A stretch of 48,789 nt of DNA from Nitrososphaerota archaeon. GTDB lineage: Archaea; Thermoproteota; Nitrososphaeria; Nitrososphaerales; Nitrosopumilaceae. Below, one piece after another: positions 1 through 7,843 of the stretch. The stretch spans positions 1-48,789 of the forward strand of contig VHBK01000008.1 of NCBI GenBank assembly GCA_016872015.1, written 5' to 3'. The stretch's first letter is position 1. Each line of letters starts with the position of its first letter. The notes beneath the pieces were generated by a model. That model did no database searches. It was not told the DNA's origin and saw only the letters and a list, made by a program, of their open reading frames with translations. A program made the position numbers and the translations under genes.

Positions 1-618
1 ATCATCAAAGGATATAGTTGCATATGGCGTGATCAGTGAGGTCTGGTACACATAGTCCCTGATTTTAGATCCTGCCTTGGAATAGTCACCTTCTAGTGTG
101 ATGGAGACGTTTAGTCCTTTTTTGCCAGTCTCTTTTGTTGTGTGCTTTAGTATGACTGGCTTGTTTTTCTGAATGTCAAGCATCATTGAATATTCATGTG
201 AAGTCTGGCCATCAACTGAGCTAGACACCACAACTGGCTTGTTTGTGGTGATTTGCCCGTACAAAATTGCCATTGTAGCACCTAGGCCGAACATGCCTCG
301 TGCCTGCTTTAGGCCGAATTTAGAGCCATACAGTACAGTTCCAAACGCAAGTGGGATTTGCTTAGAGTCCATTCCTGGGCCATTGTCCTTAACAGTTAGG
401 ATGTATGGTTTTGGGTCTGGCTTTTCTGGGTCTACTGCTTGAATTATCAGTTTTACATCTGGCAGTATGCCTCTTTGGTCACAGGCGTCCAGTGCGTTTT
501 CTACAAATTCTCTAACAGCAGTATATAGTGAGCGGGTAGGATTTGAGAATCCGGCAAGGTCTCTATTTCTATAAAAGAACTCACTGGGTGAAATCTGACT
601 AAAGGTTTCCTTAGACAT
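1..618 (-). CDS. top6B: Type IIB DNA topoisomerase VI subunit B, N-terminal part (cut by window edge)
   Basis: The frame stays open from an ATG at 618 to the left edge (206 codons), so the C-terminal part is missing. Subunit B is the ATPase of topoisomerase VI, which passes one DNA duplex through another together with subunit A. The GHKL ATPase motifs are readable in order: an N-box (EFVENALDACD, about residues 38-48), DNGPGM (about 80) and a glycine-rich lid ending FGLGAT (about 110). The start overlaps the stop of the KH-protein gene by 8 nt, suggesting co-transcription with the ribosome-biogenesis genes upstream. Identification is firm; length and the transducer domain cannot be judged. 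Confidence 0.95.
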   Translation of the reverse strand, partial: MSKETFSQISPSEFFYRNRDLAGFSNPTRSLYTAVREFVENALDACDQRGILPDVKLIIQAVDPEKPDPKPYILTVKDNGPGMDSKQIPLAFGTVLYGSKFGLKQARGMFGLGATMAILYGQITTNKPVVVSSSVDGQTSHEYSMMLDIQKNKPVILKHTTKETGKKGLNVSITLEGDYSKAGSKIRDYVYQTSLITPYATISFDD

Positions 619-1177
619 CTTTGTTTTCCCACAATTGCATTCGCTCTATTTTTTGCCTTCTCTTGTTTGCTTCCAGCTTACCATAGACAGAACCATGTTT
701 GCTGCCAGCAGAAATTGACGATATTGCAGAGACTGCCAACTTGATCTGAATCGGTTCTCCAATTATTGAAACTGTTTTTCCATAAACGCAGATACTGGTA
801 TTGGTTAAATTTTCCATGTTTGCTCTTGCTCTACCTCCCTCTCCGATTATTCTTCCTTTTATCCTTTCAATTTGCTGCTGGGACTTGCCGGCAAAGTCTC
901 TTAGATCCATTACATGCAAAACATAATCTTCTCTCATTAGCTTAATTGCATTTTCTGGTGAGAATCCGCGGCCTATTGCGGTGACTAGTTCTACTGCCTT
1001 GAACGGCTGGATCTGATCTATTTGGCCATCCGTCACTATTTCTACTTCTCCTGTCTCGCTGTCTATTTCTAATTTAACAAAACATGTTTTTTCTATCTGG
1101 GTTTTGACTTTGCCTGATTTACCAATTAGTGCGCCTACTCGGTCCACTGGAATTCTTACTAGTTTATCAAAGCTCAT
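611..1177 (-). CDS. KH-domain RNA-binding protein, archaeal Dim2/Pno1-like
   Basis: This 188-residue protein has two KH-type regions. The first carries a GxxG loop in VGALIGKSGKVK (about residues 15-26), the second in IIGEGGRARANME (about 111-123). The length and layout match archaeal relatives of Pno1/Dim2, which bind the 3' end of small-subunit rRNA during ribosome maturation; that role is known for the family and inferred here. The start codon overlaps the stop of the RIO1 kinase gene in an ATGA arrangement, and RIO kinases act in the same late 40S/30S maturation step, so the two are probably translationally coupled. Confidence 0.9.
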   Translation of the reverse strand: MSFDKLVRIPVDRVGALIGKSGKVKTQIEKTCFVKLEIDSETGEVEIVTDGQIDQIQPFKAVELVTAIGRGFSPENAIKLMREDYVLHVMDLRDFAGKSQQQIERIKGRIIGEGGRARANMENLTNTSICVYGKTVSIIGEPIQIKLAVSAISSISAGSKHGSVYGKLEANKRRQKIERMQLWENKDV

Positions 1178-1968
1178 GATGTTATTGTGTGAAGGACATC
1201 AGCTGGATTTGTGACTGTTAGTCCTCTTTTTGCAAAAAAGTATGACATGTTTTTAATGTCTCTTTCAAGAAAGTTTTGAGCATTTGGGTGTATTGTGTCA
1301 ACTGCTGATCCAAAGTCAAAAACGACTAGGCCACCTTCTGTCTTGAATACGTTATACTCTGAAAGATCGCCATGGACTAGCTTTGCCTTTTTGTAGAGTT
1401 TTGTGATAAAATCAATGATTTGTGCATAGTCACTTTCGTTAACTTCGGTTTCATGCAGTGTTGGTGATGGGACTCCGGCTTTGCCGATAAACTCCATTGC
1501 AAGGACATTTTTTGAAACATGGAGCGGTCTTGCCACAGGTAGTTCATGGCGGATGCATTGCTTGAGGTTTTTGAACTCTTTTTGGGCCCAAAGATACACC
1601 ATGTTTCGTGTGCCCTTTTTGAGATGAGAAAATCTCGGATCACCCAGAATGTATGGTGCTCGTTTTTTAAAACTCGAAGTGGACGTCAGGTATACTTTGA
1701 GTGCCACATCCTTTCCCTCTGGGTCGACTGCCCAAAACAGGGCAGACTCTTTTCCTGCCTTGACTATGCCGTTTACGTATGAGATTATCTTGGCGTTTAT
1801 CATCTCATACATGGTAAACATTGTAGTCTTGTCAAGGACCTGATTGACTACTTTGTTGTTTTTGAATCCATCTTGGGGCTTGCGCCGTTTTTGCTTTGGA
1901 AAAATTTTTTCAAATTTAGAGTCATAGTCTTCTATTTCTTCTATTCCAGAAAAATCGTCTTCAGACAA
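1174..1968 (-). CDS. rio1: RIO1-type serine protein kinase
   Basis: The 264-residue protein has the reduced kinase core of the RIO family: an ATP-binding lysine in the VALKVYLT strand (about residue 91), the catalytic loop HGDLSEYNV (about 198-206) and the metal-binding FDFGSAV segment (about 217). Archaeal RIO1 is thought to act as an ATPase/kinase in small ribosomal subunit maturation. The start is TTG at 1968, 12 nt after the aIF1A stop, so this gene likely belongs to an aIF1A-RIO1-KH transcript. The acidic N-terminus (about residues 1-20) lies outside the kinase fold. Confidence 0.95.
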   Translation of the reverse strand: MSEDDFSGIEEIEDYDSKFEKIFPKQKRRKPQDGFKNNKVVNQVLDKTTMFTMYEMINAKIISYVNGIVKAGKESALFWAVDPEGKDVALKVYLTSTSSFKKRAPYILGDPRFSHLKKGTRNMVYLWAQKEFKNLKQCIRHELPVARPLHVSKNVLAMEFIGKAGVPSPTLHETEVNESDYAQIIDFITKLYKKAKLVHGDLSEYNVFKTEGGLVVFDFGSAVDTIHPNAQNFLERDIKNMSYFFAKRGLTVTNPADVLHTITS

Positions 1969-1980
1969 TTCTGTACATCG

Positions 1981-2292
1981 TTAGAATTCTTTTGGTAAAT
2001 GACCGTTGTTTTTGAGCCAGTCTACCTGAGATAACGTGAATCTCCAAGTAATGTCACCACGGTCGTCTTGCTTGAAGTCCCATGGCGCAATTATTACAAC
2101 GTCATTGTCTCTAATCCAGATTCTGCGCTTAAGTGTTCCACGAATTCTTCCTCTTCGGATTTTCTCATCGGTGCATTTTACAAGCACTTGATCACTTCCT
2201 AAAAGTTTGATGACCCTACCCAACATCTCACCTTGTTGTGGCAGCTGGATGTCTTTTAGCTCACTTTCGTTTAGAACTTTGCGCTTTCCCAA
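1981..2292 (-). CDS. Translation initiation factor aIF1A
   Basis: This 103-residue protein is an S1/OB-fold factor that binds the ribosomal A site during initiation. Typical aIF1A features are visible: LPQQGEMLGRVIKLLGSD near residues 18-35, the VKCTDEKIRRGRIRG strand region and RRIWIRDNDVVIIAPWDF. Length fits the family (about 100-115 residues). The start is a TTG at 2292; a TATA-like ATTATATA lies about 28 nt upstream on the minus strand, indicating a leaderless message. It heads the aIF1A-RIO1-KH-top6B run. Confidence 0.95.
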   Translation of the reverse strand: MGKRKVLNESELKDIQLPQQGEMLGRVIKLLGSDQVLVKCTDEKIRRGRIRGTLKRRIWIRDNDVVIIAPWDFKQDDRGDITWRFTLSQVDWLKNNGHLPKEF

Positions 2293-2330
2293 TGGTATTG
2301 GGTTGAAATTTTTGTATATAATTGTGTGTA

Positions 2331-2627
2331 TTACATTTTGAATACTATCAAAAATGGAATGCCATCTATTGTCTTGACTCCTTGTTGTGAGCCAACTTTT
2401 AGGCGAACCGACATTTGTATTGTGTTTGCACCAACCAGATTCAAAATTGAGCAGTTTTGTAGTAGTGTTTCTGCTTCCTCTTTTTCTACTAGTCTTTGGC
2501 CATAGTAGCTTTTGCTTATGTTGATTTGTAGTTTGCCGTTTTTGATTATTCTACCAAGCAAGTCCTCGTCGCACATGTTTAGCATGTTACTGCTTTGATA
2601 GTTTGATGTCTTGACGAAAAATCGCAT
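2331..2627 (-). CDS. DUF424 family protein
   Basis: A 98-residue protein resembling the archaeal DUF424 family: a short beta strand at the start (MRFFVKTSNYQ), a central IIKNGKLQINISKSYYGQRLV segment with the recurring YYG(Q/x)RLV pattern, and a hydrophobic C-terminal strand (PFLIVFKM). No function is established for the family that I can state. Its ATG overlaps the last base of the aIF2-beta stop codon, so it is almost certainly co-expressed with aIF2-beta, in keeping with a translation-related role (inference). Confidence 0.8.
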   Translation of the reverse strand: MRFFVKTSNYQSSNMLNMCDEDLLGRIIKNGKLQINISKSYYGQRLVEKEEAETLLQNCSILNLVGANTIQMSVRLKVGSQQGVKTIDGIPFLIVFKM

Positions 2628-3049
2628 TATGCGTATTTACCTTTGAGTGATGATTTTGCACCGCATGCCTCACATATCAAAAAGGTGATTCTGTTTTCTC
2701 TCTCTATTTTGGTATCTGGGCTCTTGCAAGTTGGGCATTCAAGATAATCCTTGACGTAAATGTTAAGCAGATTCACAAAGTCGTGCGGCTCACGTCTTCC
2801 AACAAAGATTGCCTTGTCCCCGCTTCGCTCAGCAGGTGTTGCAAATTCCTTTGCCAGATATTGTAGGACCTTGTCCGGGTCGCGTCTTAGCTTTTTTGCA
2901 AAATCCATGAAATTGTGCAATATAGTGCGTTGTCCCTCCCACATCACATTGGGTGATGGAAGCTCAAACCTCTCCCCAGTATCAGTCTGTTTTTCAGAAA
3001 TCTTGTCTTGGATTCGCTTTAGGAGCTTTTCATAGTCTGCCTTAGTCAA
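2627..3049 (-). CDS. Translation initiation factor aIF2 subunit beta
   Basis: This 140-residue protein matches aIF2-beta: an N-terminal helix, a central region (FELPSPNVMWEGQRTILHNF, about residues 28-47), and a C-terminal C4 zinc ribbon with CPTC (about 114-117) and CEAC (about 131-134). The beta subunit is part of the heterotrimer that brings initiator tRNA to the small subunit. The start is a TTG at 3049. A CATATAGG box sits about 30 nt upstream on the minus strand. The gene begins the DUF424-containing operon. Confidence 0.95.
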   Translation of the reverse strand: MTKADYEKLLKRIQDKISEKQTDTGERFELPSPNVMWEGQRTILHNFMDFAKKLRRDPDKVLQYLAKEFATPAERSGDKAIFVGRREPHDFVNLLNIYVKDYLECPTCKSPDTKIERENRITFLICEACGAKSSLKGKYA

Positions 3050-3109
3050 TATGAAATAGAGACGGCTCTACCTATATGAGCTTAAGTCAAAAAGAAAGAG
3101 TGGTTTAGC

Positions 3110-3253
3110 TTAAGCAGCGCCGATTCTAAAGACGTTGGTACCACATTTTGGACAAACGCCCTTAACAGCTGGACGACCATTCTTTAGCTTTGTTGGTTTA
3201 GGATCTTTAATTTCCCTTTTTGCTCTGCATTTTACACAGTAAGCTTGAGCCAT
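3110..3253 (-). CDS. DUF5679-like zinc-ribbon small protein
   Basis: A 47-residue basic protein read from ATG at 3253. It begins MAQAYCVKCRAKREI and carries CVKC and CPKC pairs about 25 residues apart, a zinc-ribbon arrangement, followed by a short tail. This pattern matches the small DUF5679 family, which is common in archaea. Function is unknown; a nucleic-acid or ribosome association would be a guess from its size, charge and neighbours (aIF2-beta downstream on the same strand). Confidence 0.85.
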   Translation of the reverse strand: MAQAYCVKCRAKREIKDPKPTKLKNGRPAVKGVCPKCGTNVFRIGAA

Positions 3254-3490
3254 TGTGATTGGTCTACAATATGCGTGTATTTAGCAAGAAACGGTAAAAA
3301 TTATTTTACTATACGATGGACTAGTCTGCATTTGCAATATGTAGTTAATTGCGAATTTCGATCCATTTTGAGTCGGCTGCTTTTTTGCTAATTATACCAT
3401 CAAACCAGACAAAATACAAAATTTTGGCAAAAATTATACCGATTTTTTGTGGATTTCAATTATATTATAGGATATGATTTTCGGATCAAG

Positions 3491-3988
3491 TTGAAATCAA
3501 AAAAGGGATTCATCATAACTGCAGGAGTGCTAGCTGCCATCACGGTGGCAAGTTTTGCAGTTTGGTTCATTCCGCAAAACAACCAGTCCAGCATTATGAT
3601 TTCAAATCCCAAAGACGAGCTTGATGCACTAATTGATCAGCAAAAGGTAATCTCAGAATCTGACAAGATAGAATTTGACAAAATGCTATCAGGCGAAATC
3701 ACACCAGAAAACTATATCGTAATTGCGGAAATATCATCAGGCCAGATTCGCTCCATGATAATTACCATAATGGAGCCGGACGTGCCAGAACAATGGACGC
3801 AAAGCTATTCTGCACTTGTAGACTCGCTTCGAGCATACAACACCTACCTAAGAGAGACAACAGTCATTGCCGAGAAGCTAAAGGCAGACCCAGCATCAGA
3901 CATAACAGCAGACAAGGCAAACCTAGAGCAATACCTAACCCAGGCACAAGACTCACTTGCCGCATCAAATAATGCACGCCCAGCCTAG
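3491..3988 (+). CDS. Single-pass membrane protein with extracytoplasmic helical domain
   Basis: From a TTG at 3491 this gives 165 residues: a positively charged start (LKSKK), one hydrophobic helix (about residues 6-25, ending FAVWFIP) and a hydrophilic, mostly helical domain of about 135 residues. The frame is open back to a GTG at 3449, but a TATATTATAGG element at about 3462-3472 lies 20-28 nt before the TTG and would fall inside that longer version, so the TTG is favoured. I do not recognise the domain. The topology suggests an N-terminal anchor with the rest outside the cell. The gene stands alone between divergent and tandem neighbours. Confidence 0.75.
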   Translation: MKSKKGFIITAGVLAAITVASFAVWFIPQNNQSSIMISNPKDELDALIDQQKVISESDKIEFDKMLSGEITPENYIVIAEISSGQIRSMIITIMEPDVPEQWTQSYSALVDSLRAYNTYLRETTVIAEKLKADPASDITADKANLEQYLTQAQDSLAASNNARPA

Positions 3989-4065
3989 ACGAGCCTAGAT
4001 TCCTATTTGTAATAATTTGAATTGTTGGAAATCGTTAATAGGCAATTTTGCAAGATAAAGTGGTA

Positions 4066-5214
4066 ATGTCCTTAGACTCTAAAATAGAAAAGAAACTAGA
4101 TACGCCACTGACTAGGCTGCTTGTAATTTGTGTAGACAGGGACAATGATGTTGGCGATAAAGCCGGTGTTCTGACTCCAGTAGTTGGCAGAAACGCATGC
4201 ATTGAAGCTGCACAAAAGCTTGCACTGCAAGACCCAGAGGATGCAGATGCAAACTCTATTTTCTATGCAATAAAGACGTATGAAGACCTAATCAGTAAAG
4301 GCTACCAAACAGAGGTAATCGTTGTTGCAGGAGTCACCGATAGAGGTGTTCAGGCAGACGAAAAAATAATTCGCGAAGTAAAGTCGGTTTTGTACAGCTT
4401 TTCAGCAAATGGCGCAGTCATTGTATCAGACGGCGAAGACGACGAAAGTGTTATTCCCATAATACAAAATGTGGTGCCGATTGTTTCTGTCCAAAGATGC
4501 GTTATGCGGGTTAGTAGAAGTGTCGAGTATTCCTATGCAGTCTTTGGAAAATATCTAAAGATGATTGTTTATGATTCAAAATATTCAAAGTTCTTTTTGG
4601 GATTGCCTGGAATTCTATTACTAATTGGCGGAATCGGCACCATATCTGGATACACGCAAGAAATCTTTGCAGTCCTAGTCAGCATACTTGGCGGCGCATT
4701 TTTGATTCGCGCATTTGATGTTGACAGGGCATGGGCCAACTGGGCAAAGCCTACACCTGCGGGATTGATTCGAATGTTCACAGTGGTAACTGGCATTACA
4801 ATTGCACTGGCATCAATATTGTCTGGATTTTCTGCGATTCACACAAATATTTTAGATCCCCAAGTTTTGGGTTCTGGTGTTCCAAACATCTTTGCAGACA
4901 AAGTAACACTAGGTCAGTTCATTGCGGGTGCATTACCATTTTTGTGGATGGGAATAGGCGCAATATTTGGAGGAATTCTGATAAGCAATTGGCTAAAGGG
5001 AAGCCTCAGGCAAATTACTGACATTTTACGCATGATTGTGCTAGTTTCAGTATATCCAACGGTATACCAGTTTACAAATCTGCTAGTAAATGACGAGAGC
5101 TCCTTTACCATGATTCCGCCATTTCTGGCAGGCCTGGCAATAACACTGATATCTGCTACCTTCTTATTCCGAAAATACAGGAAAAAGAAGGGAGGAGAAG
5201 TCTTATCGGAATAG
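4066..5214 (+). CDS. DUF373 family membrane protein
   Basis: The 382-residue product starts with a soluble domain containing LLVICVDRDNDVGDKAG (about residues 18-34) and GRNACIEAAQKLA, typical of DUF373, followed by about six membrane helices from roughly residue 170 to the basic C-terminus (RKYRKKK). The ATG at 4066 is preferred because a TTAATAG box ends about 24 nt before it; an in-frame TTG at 4048 is too close to that box. Function is unknown. The last codons overlap the first codons of the cis-prenyltransferase gene, and a GGAGGAG motif lies inside its 3' end, so the two are probably coupled. Confidence 0.88.
   Translation: MSLDSKIEKKLDTPLTRLLVICVDRDNDVGDKAGVLTPVVGRNACIEAAQKLALQDPEDADANSIFYAIKTYEDLISKGYQTEVIVVAGVTDRGVQADEKIIREVKSVLYSFSANGAVIVSDGEDDESVIPIIQNVVPIVSVQRCVMRVSRSVEYSYAVFGKYLKMIVYDSKYSKFFLGLPGILLLIGGIGTISGYTQEIFAVLVSILGGAFLIRAFDVDRAWANWAKPTPAGLIRMFTVVTGITIALASILSGFSAIHTNILDPQVLGSGVPNIFADKVTLGQFIAGALPFLWMGIGAIFGGILISNWLKGSLRQITDILRMIVLVSVYPTVYQFTNLLVNDESSFTMIPPFLAGLAITLISATFLFRKYRKKKGGEVLSE
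5191..5197 (+). promoter_or_regulatory. Strong Shine-Dalgarno-like GGAGGAG inside the DUF373 3' end
   Basis: GGAGGAG lies 14 nt before the DUF373 stop codon begins and 7 nt before an ATC codon at 5205 in the cis-prenyltransferase frame. Most genes here lack such a motif, so it probably marks internal translation initiation of the downstream gene. It is the main evidence for placing that start near 5205. Confidence 0.6.
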
Positions 5215-5993
5215 AAAAAGCAAAACCGTTTCTCTCCTATTTTTACAAACTATACACGCAAAGACTCGAAAATGAGATCAAGCGTAGCGCCATTCCAAAC
5301 CACATTGCAGTAATACTGGATGGGAATAGAAGATGGGCAAAAAAAGCGCTGACAATGTCAAAGAATGGACACTTCAAGGGTGCAGATGCAGTAGAGAACT
5401 TTTTGGATTGGTGTGAAGAACTAGACATCAAAATCATCACACTGTATGTTTTATCTACAGAAAATCTTGACCGCAAGGACAATGAGCTGGAATATCTGTA
5501 TGAGCTTATCAGGCAAAGACTAGAAAAATTGTATGTCGATCCGCGAATTCACAAAAACAAGATGCGCGTCAAGGCAATGGGAAGAACCGAACTATTGCCA
5601 GATTCCATAAATGACGTTCTCAAAAGACTAGATGATGCCACGCAGGGATACGACAGTCATTATCTGAACATTGCAATTGCGTACGGAGGACAAAATGAGT
5701 TGGTAGATGCAGTCAAAAAGATTGCCGCTAGAATCAAGGATGGTAGCATTGGTGTCAACGACATCAATAAAGACGTAATAGAGGCAAATCTGTATACTGC
5801 GCACTTGCCCCAACAGTCACCGGATTTGATATTGCGCACGTCTGGCGAGCAGAGAATGAGTGGATTTTTGCTCTGGCAGGGAGCATACAGTGAGCTGATT
5901 TTTATGGATATCTTATGGCCTGAATTCAGAAAGATTGATCTGCTTAGAGCAATCAGGACATTTCAGAAAAGAAATAGAAGGATTGGAAAATAA
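5205..5993 (+). CDS. uppS: Isoprenyl diphosphate synthase (cis-prenyltransferase, UppS family)
   Basis: This enzyme condenses isopentenyl diphosphate units in cis to make a long polyprenyl diphosphate, the lipid carrier for glycosylation. The catalytic aspartate motif (VILDGNRRWAKK, Asp at 5319-5321) is followed by FLDWCEELDIKIITLYVLSTEN and the C-terminal RTSGEQRMSGFLLWQ signature. The first ATG in frame (5355) would remove the catalytic Asp. No ATG, GTG or TTG exists in this frame between that Asp and at least 5109, so I place the start at ATC 5205, 7 nt after GGAGGAG. That gives 262 residues, a normal family length. Identity is firm; the start is inference. Confidence 0.85.
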   Translation: MGIEKAKPFLSYFYKLYTQRLENEIKRSAIPNHIAVILDGNRRWAKKALTMSKNGHFKGADAVENFLDWCEELDIKIITLYVLSTENLDRKDNELEYLYELIRQRLEKLYVDPRIHKNKMRVKAMGRTELLPDSINDVLKRLDDATQGYDSHYLNIAIAYGGQNELVDAVKKIAARIKDGSIGVNDINKDVIEANLYTAHLPQQSPDLILRTSGEQRMSGFLLWQGAYSELIFMDILWPEFRKIDLLRAIRTFQKRNRRIGK

Positions 5994-6415
5994 TGCAAGA
6001 AGCATCTGAGAGATCCGCAGGAATTGTCTTATTTAGAAAAGACGGAAACAGAAAACTGTTTTTGCTTTTGCACTATCCATCAGGCCACTGGGACTTTGTC
6101 AAGGGCAGAATAGAAAAGGGCGAAGACGAAAAGCAAGCAGCAATTAGAGAGGCAAGAGAGGAAACCGGAATTACAGACGTAGAGTTTATCGACGGCTTTG
6201 AGGAAAAAATCCATTACACGTACCAATATGACGGCAAGCTAGTCAAAAAAGAAGTAGTGTTTTTCTTGGGCATAACAAAAACAAGCGACGTTACAATATC
6301 TCATGAACACTTGGATCATGTTTGGCTTGAATATGATTTGGCGCATTCCAAGACAACATACCAGAATGCAAAAAATTTATTGCAAAAATCAAAATCCCTA
6401 GTTTTTGCAAGCTAG
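5993..6415 (+). CDS. NUDIX hydrolase (Ap4A hydrolase-like)
   Basis: A 140-residue NUDIX protein with a full Nudix box, GRIEKGEDEKQAAIREAREETGI without internal gaps (about residues 38-60), including the REAREE metal-binding glutamates. The opening SAGIVLFRKDG and HYPSGHWDFVKG resemble diadenosine tetraphosphate hydrolases, so dinucleoside polyphosphate or other nucleotide clean-up is likely. The ATG overlaps the TAA of the upstream prenyltransferase (TAATG), so translation is coupled. The 3' end overlaps the convergent pyrF gene by 18 nt. Confidence 0.92.
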   Translation: MQEASERSAGIVLFRKDGNRKLFLLLHYPSGHWDFVKGRIEKGEDEKQAAIREAREETGITDVEFIDGFEEKIHYTYQYDGKLVKKEVVFFLGITKTSDVTISHEHLDHVWLEYDLAHSKTTYQNAKNLLQKSKSLVFAS

Positions 6416-7138
6416 ATCTGCCATTTCTTTGGCAGTCTGCACCGGATTTTTTGAGCCAAGAATTGTTCTGCCTACAATCAGATAGTCAGAGCCTGCAGAT
6501 ACAGTATTGGAGATGTCTCCGCCTTGCGTGCCGATTCCTGGTGAAAAAACATTTAGCTTGCCACAGCTTTGTTTTTTGCAGTATTGTATGATATTTGGAA
6601 ATGTTGCGCCAACAATAATTCCGTCTGCAGACATTTTTGTTGCCCATTCTAAGAACAATTTGTAGAGCTGTGTGTTCTTTGAGCCTAGTTTTACGCCTAG
6701 CTCGTACGTTACCTTGGCTTCAGGGGAGCTCATGTGGCACAGTGAAATGACACCTTTTTTGTTCTTGTGAGACAATTCAATTAGTTTTTGGAGGTTTCCT
6801 GGGCCCATCATTGGATTTACTATTATACAATCAAAGCCCAAATCCCACAATGTTTGGGCCGCAACAAGGTTTGTGTTTCCAATGTCGTTTAGCTTTATGT
6901 CTGCAATTACTTGGAGGCCGTTTTGGTGCGCCGCTTTTGTGATTTTTGTTATTTGTTTTTCTCCTAATGGTAACAAAACATGAAAGTTGAATTTGATTGC
7001 GCAGAGATAATCAGAGAGTATCTTGATGTTTTTTAGGGTTCGCGATTCCAGATTTTTTTTATCGTCATAGTCATTTGCTAAAATAAGCGGGCTTTTTTGT
7101 CGAGCTAGTTTTTTGATTTGCTCTGAAAAATTATTCAT
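6398..7138 (-). CDS. pyrF: Orotidine 5'-phosphate decarboxylase
   Basis: The enzyme converts OMP to UMP, the last step of UMP synthesis. The 246-residue TIM barrel shows the first active-site region ILANDYDD (about 19-26), the lysine strand CAIKFNFH (about 46-53) and the catalytic DIKLNDIGNT (about 80-89), whose D-K-D pattern is diagnostic. The phosphate-binding end includes SPGIGTQGGD (about 199-208) and YLIVGRTIL (about 220). The start overlaps the stop of the upstream uncharacterised gene by 8 nt on the same strand. Confidence 0.95.
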   Translation of the reverse strand: MNNFSEQIKKLARQKSPLILANDYDDKKNLESRTLKNIKILSDYLCAIKFNFHVLLPLGEKQITKITKAAHQNGLQVIADIKLNDIGNTNLVAAQTLWDLGFDCIIVNPMMGPGNLQKLIELSHKNKKGVISLCHMSSPEAKVTYELGVKLGSKNTQLYKLFLEWATKMSADGIIVGATFPNIIQYCKKQSCGKLNVFSPGIGTQGGDISNTVSAGSDYLIVGRTILGSKNPVQTAKEMADLACKN

Positions 7139-7790
7139 AGTGGATTAGTGGATGTGTTTCTACTAGCTTTATTATTTTGATATACGAATAGCCATGCTCA
7201 TTTAGGTTGTCTGTAAAGACAGGCGCATTGCCATTGAACATTGAATATTTCAAAAATGGTTGCGTTGGCTCGGAATCAATTGTCACATGGCAAAAATACG
7301 AAGGTCCGTCTTCGTTAAAGTTCATGAAGACTCCAATTAGCCACTTGTTCTCGCGCGGAAATGAAAACAATGGGAATGGTGCTTCTTCAAATCCATGACT
7401 AATTTTTGCAAGGCTTGCTAGATCTTCAAGCTCGATTAGCTCGTACTTTTCTAATTGTTCATCAGAGTGTTGTCGCAGCGATGGTGGTAGCTCCTTGATT
7501 TTTACTATAGGTGAGTACAGCTTTGTCGGCTCCGATACTGCATCAACTACAGATGTTTCCTCTTTGCCGTTTTTGAAGCCATATGCCAGATAATGGCCGT
7601 TTTTGTCTAGCGGCACATAGTAAATTATTGGGCGCTCTTTTAGCAGGTCCATCTGAATTGCAAGGATTTTTTTGCCGTCGTGCTCGTGCATGAATGAGAC
7701 GCGTGGAACTCGCTCTAATGCTGAAACTAGGCGTGAGAATTCTAATTGTGAGGCTAGTTGAATGTATTTAGGAGATTTTGGTTTTTCCAC
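7131..7790 (-). CDS. Conserved hypothetical protein upstream of pyrF
   Basis: A 219-residue soluble protein starting from GTG at 7790; a CTTTATTTT element about 27 nt upstream supports this start. The sequence alternates beta-rich segments (KILAIQMDLL, IIYYVPLDKNGHYLAYGF, KWLIGVFMNF) with a charged middle, and has no membrane segment or Cys cluster. I recognise no family. The 8-nt overlap with pyrF indicates an operon but gives no functional clue. Confidence 0.8.
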   Translation of the reverse strand: MEKPKSPKYIQLASQLEFSRLVSALERVPRVSFMHEHDGKKILAIQMDLLKERPIIYYVPLDKNGHYLAYGFKNGKEETSVVDAVSEPTKLYSPIVKIKELPPSLRQHSDEQLEKYELIELEDLASLAKISHGFEEAPFPLFSFPRENKWLIGVFMNFNEDGPSYFCHVTIDSEPTQPFLKYSMFNGNAPVFTDNLNEHGYSYIKIIKLVETHPLIHYE

Positions 7791-7843
7791 GAGTCCAGTA
7801 AAACAATTGGCAAAATAAAGTTTAGCAAAAATTATCCAAACAA

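Noticed and set aside
5355-5993. cis-Prenyltransferase starting at ATG 5355
   Set aside because: This would remove the catalytic Asp and the conserved N-terminal region that is clearly in frame upstream.
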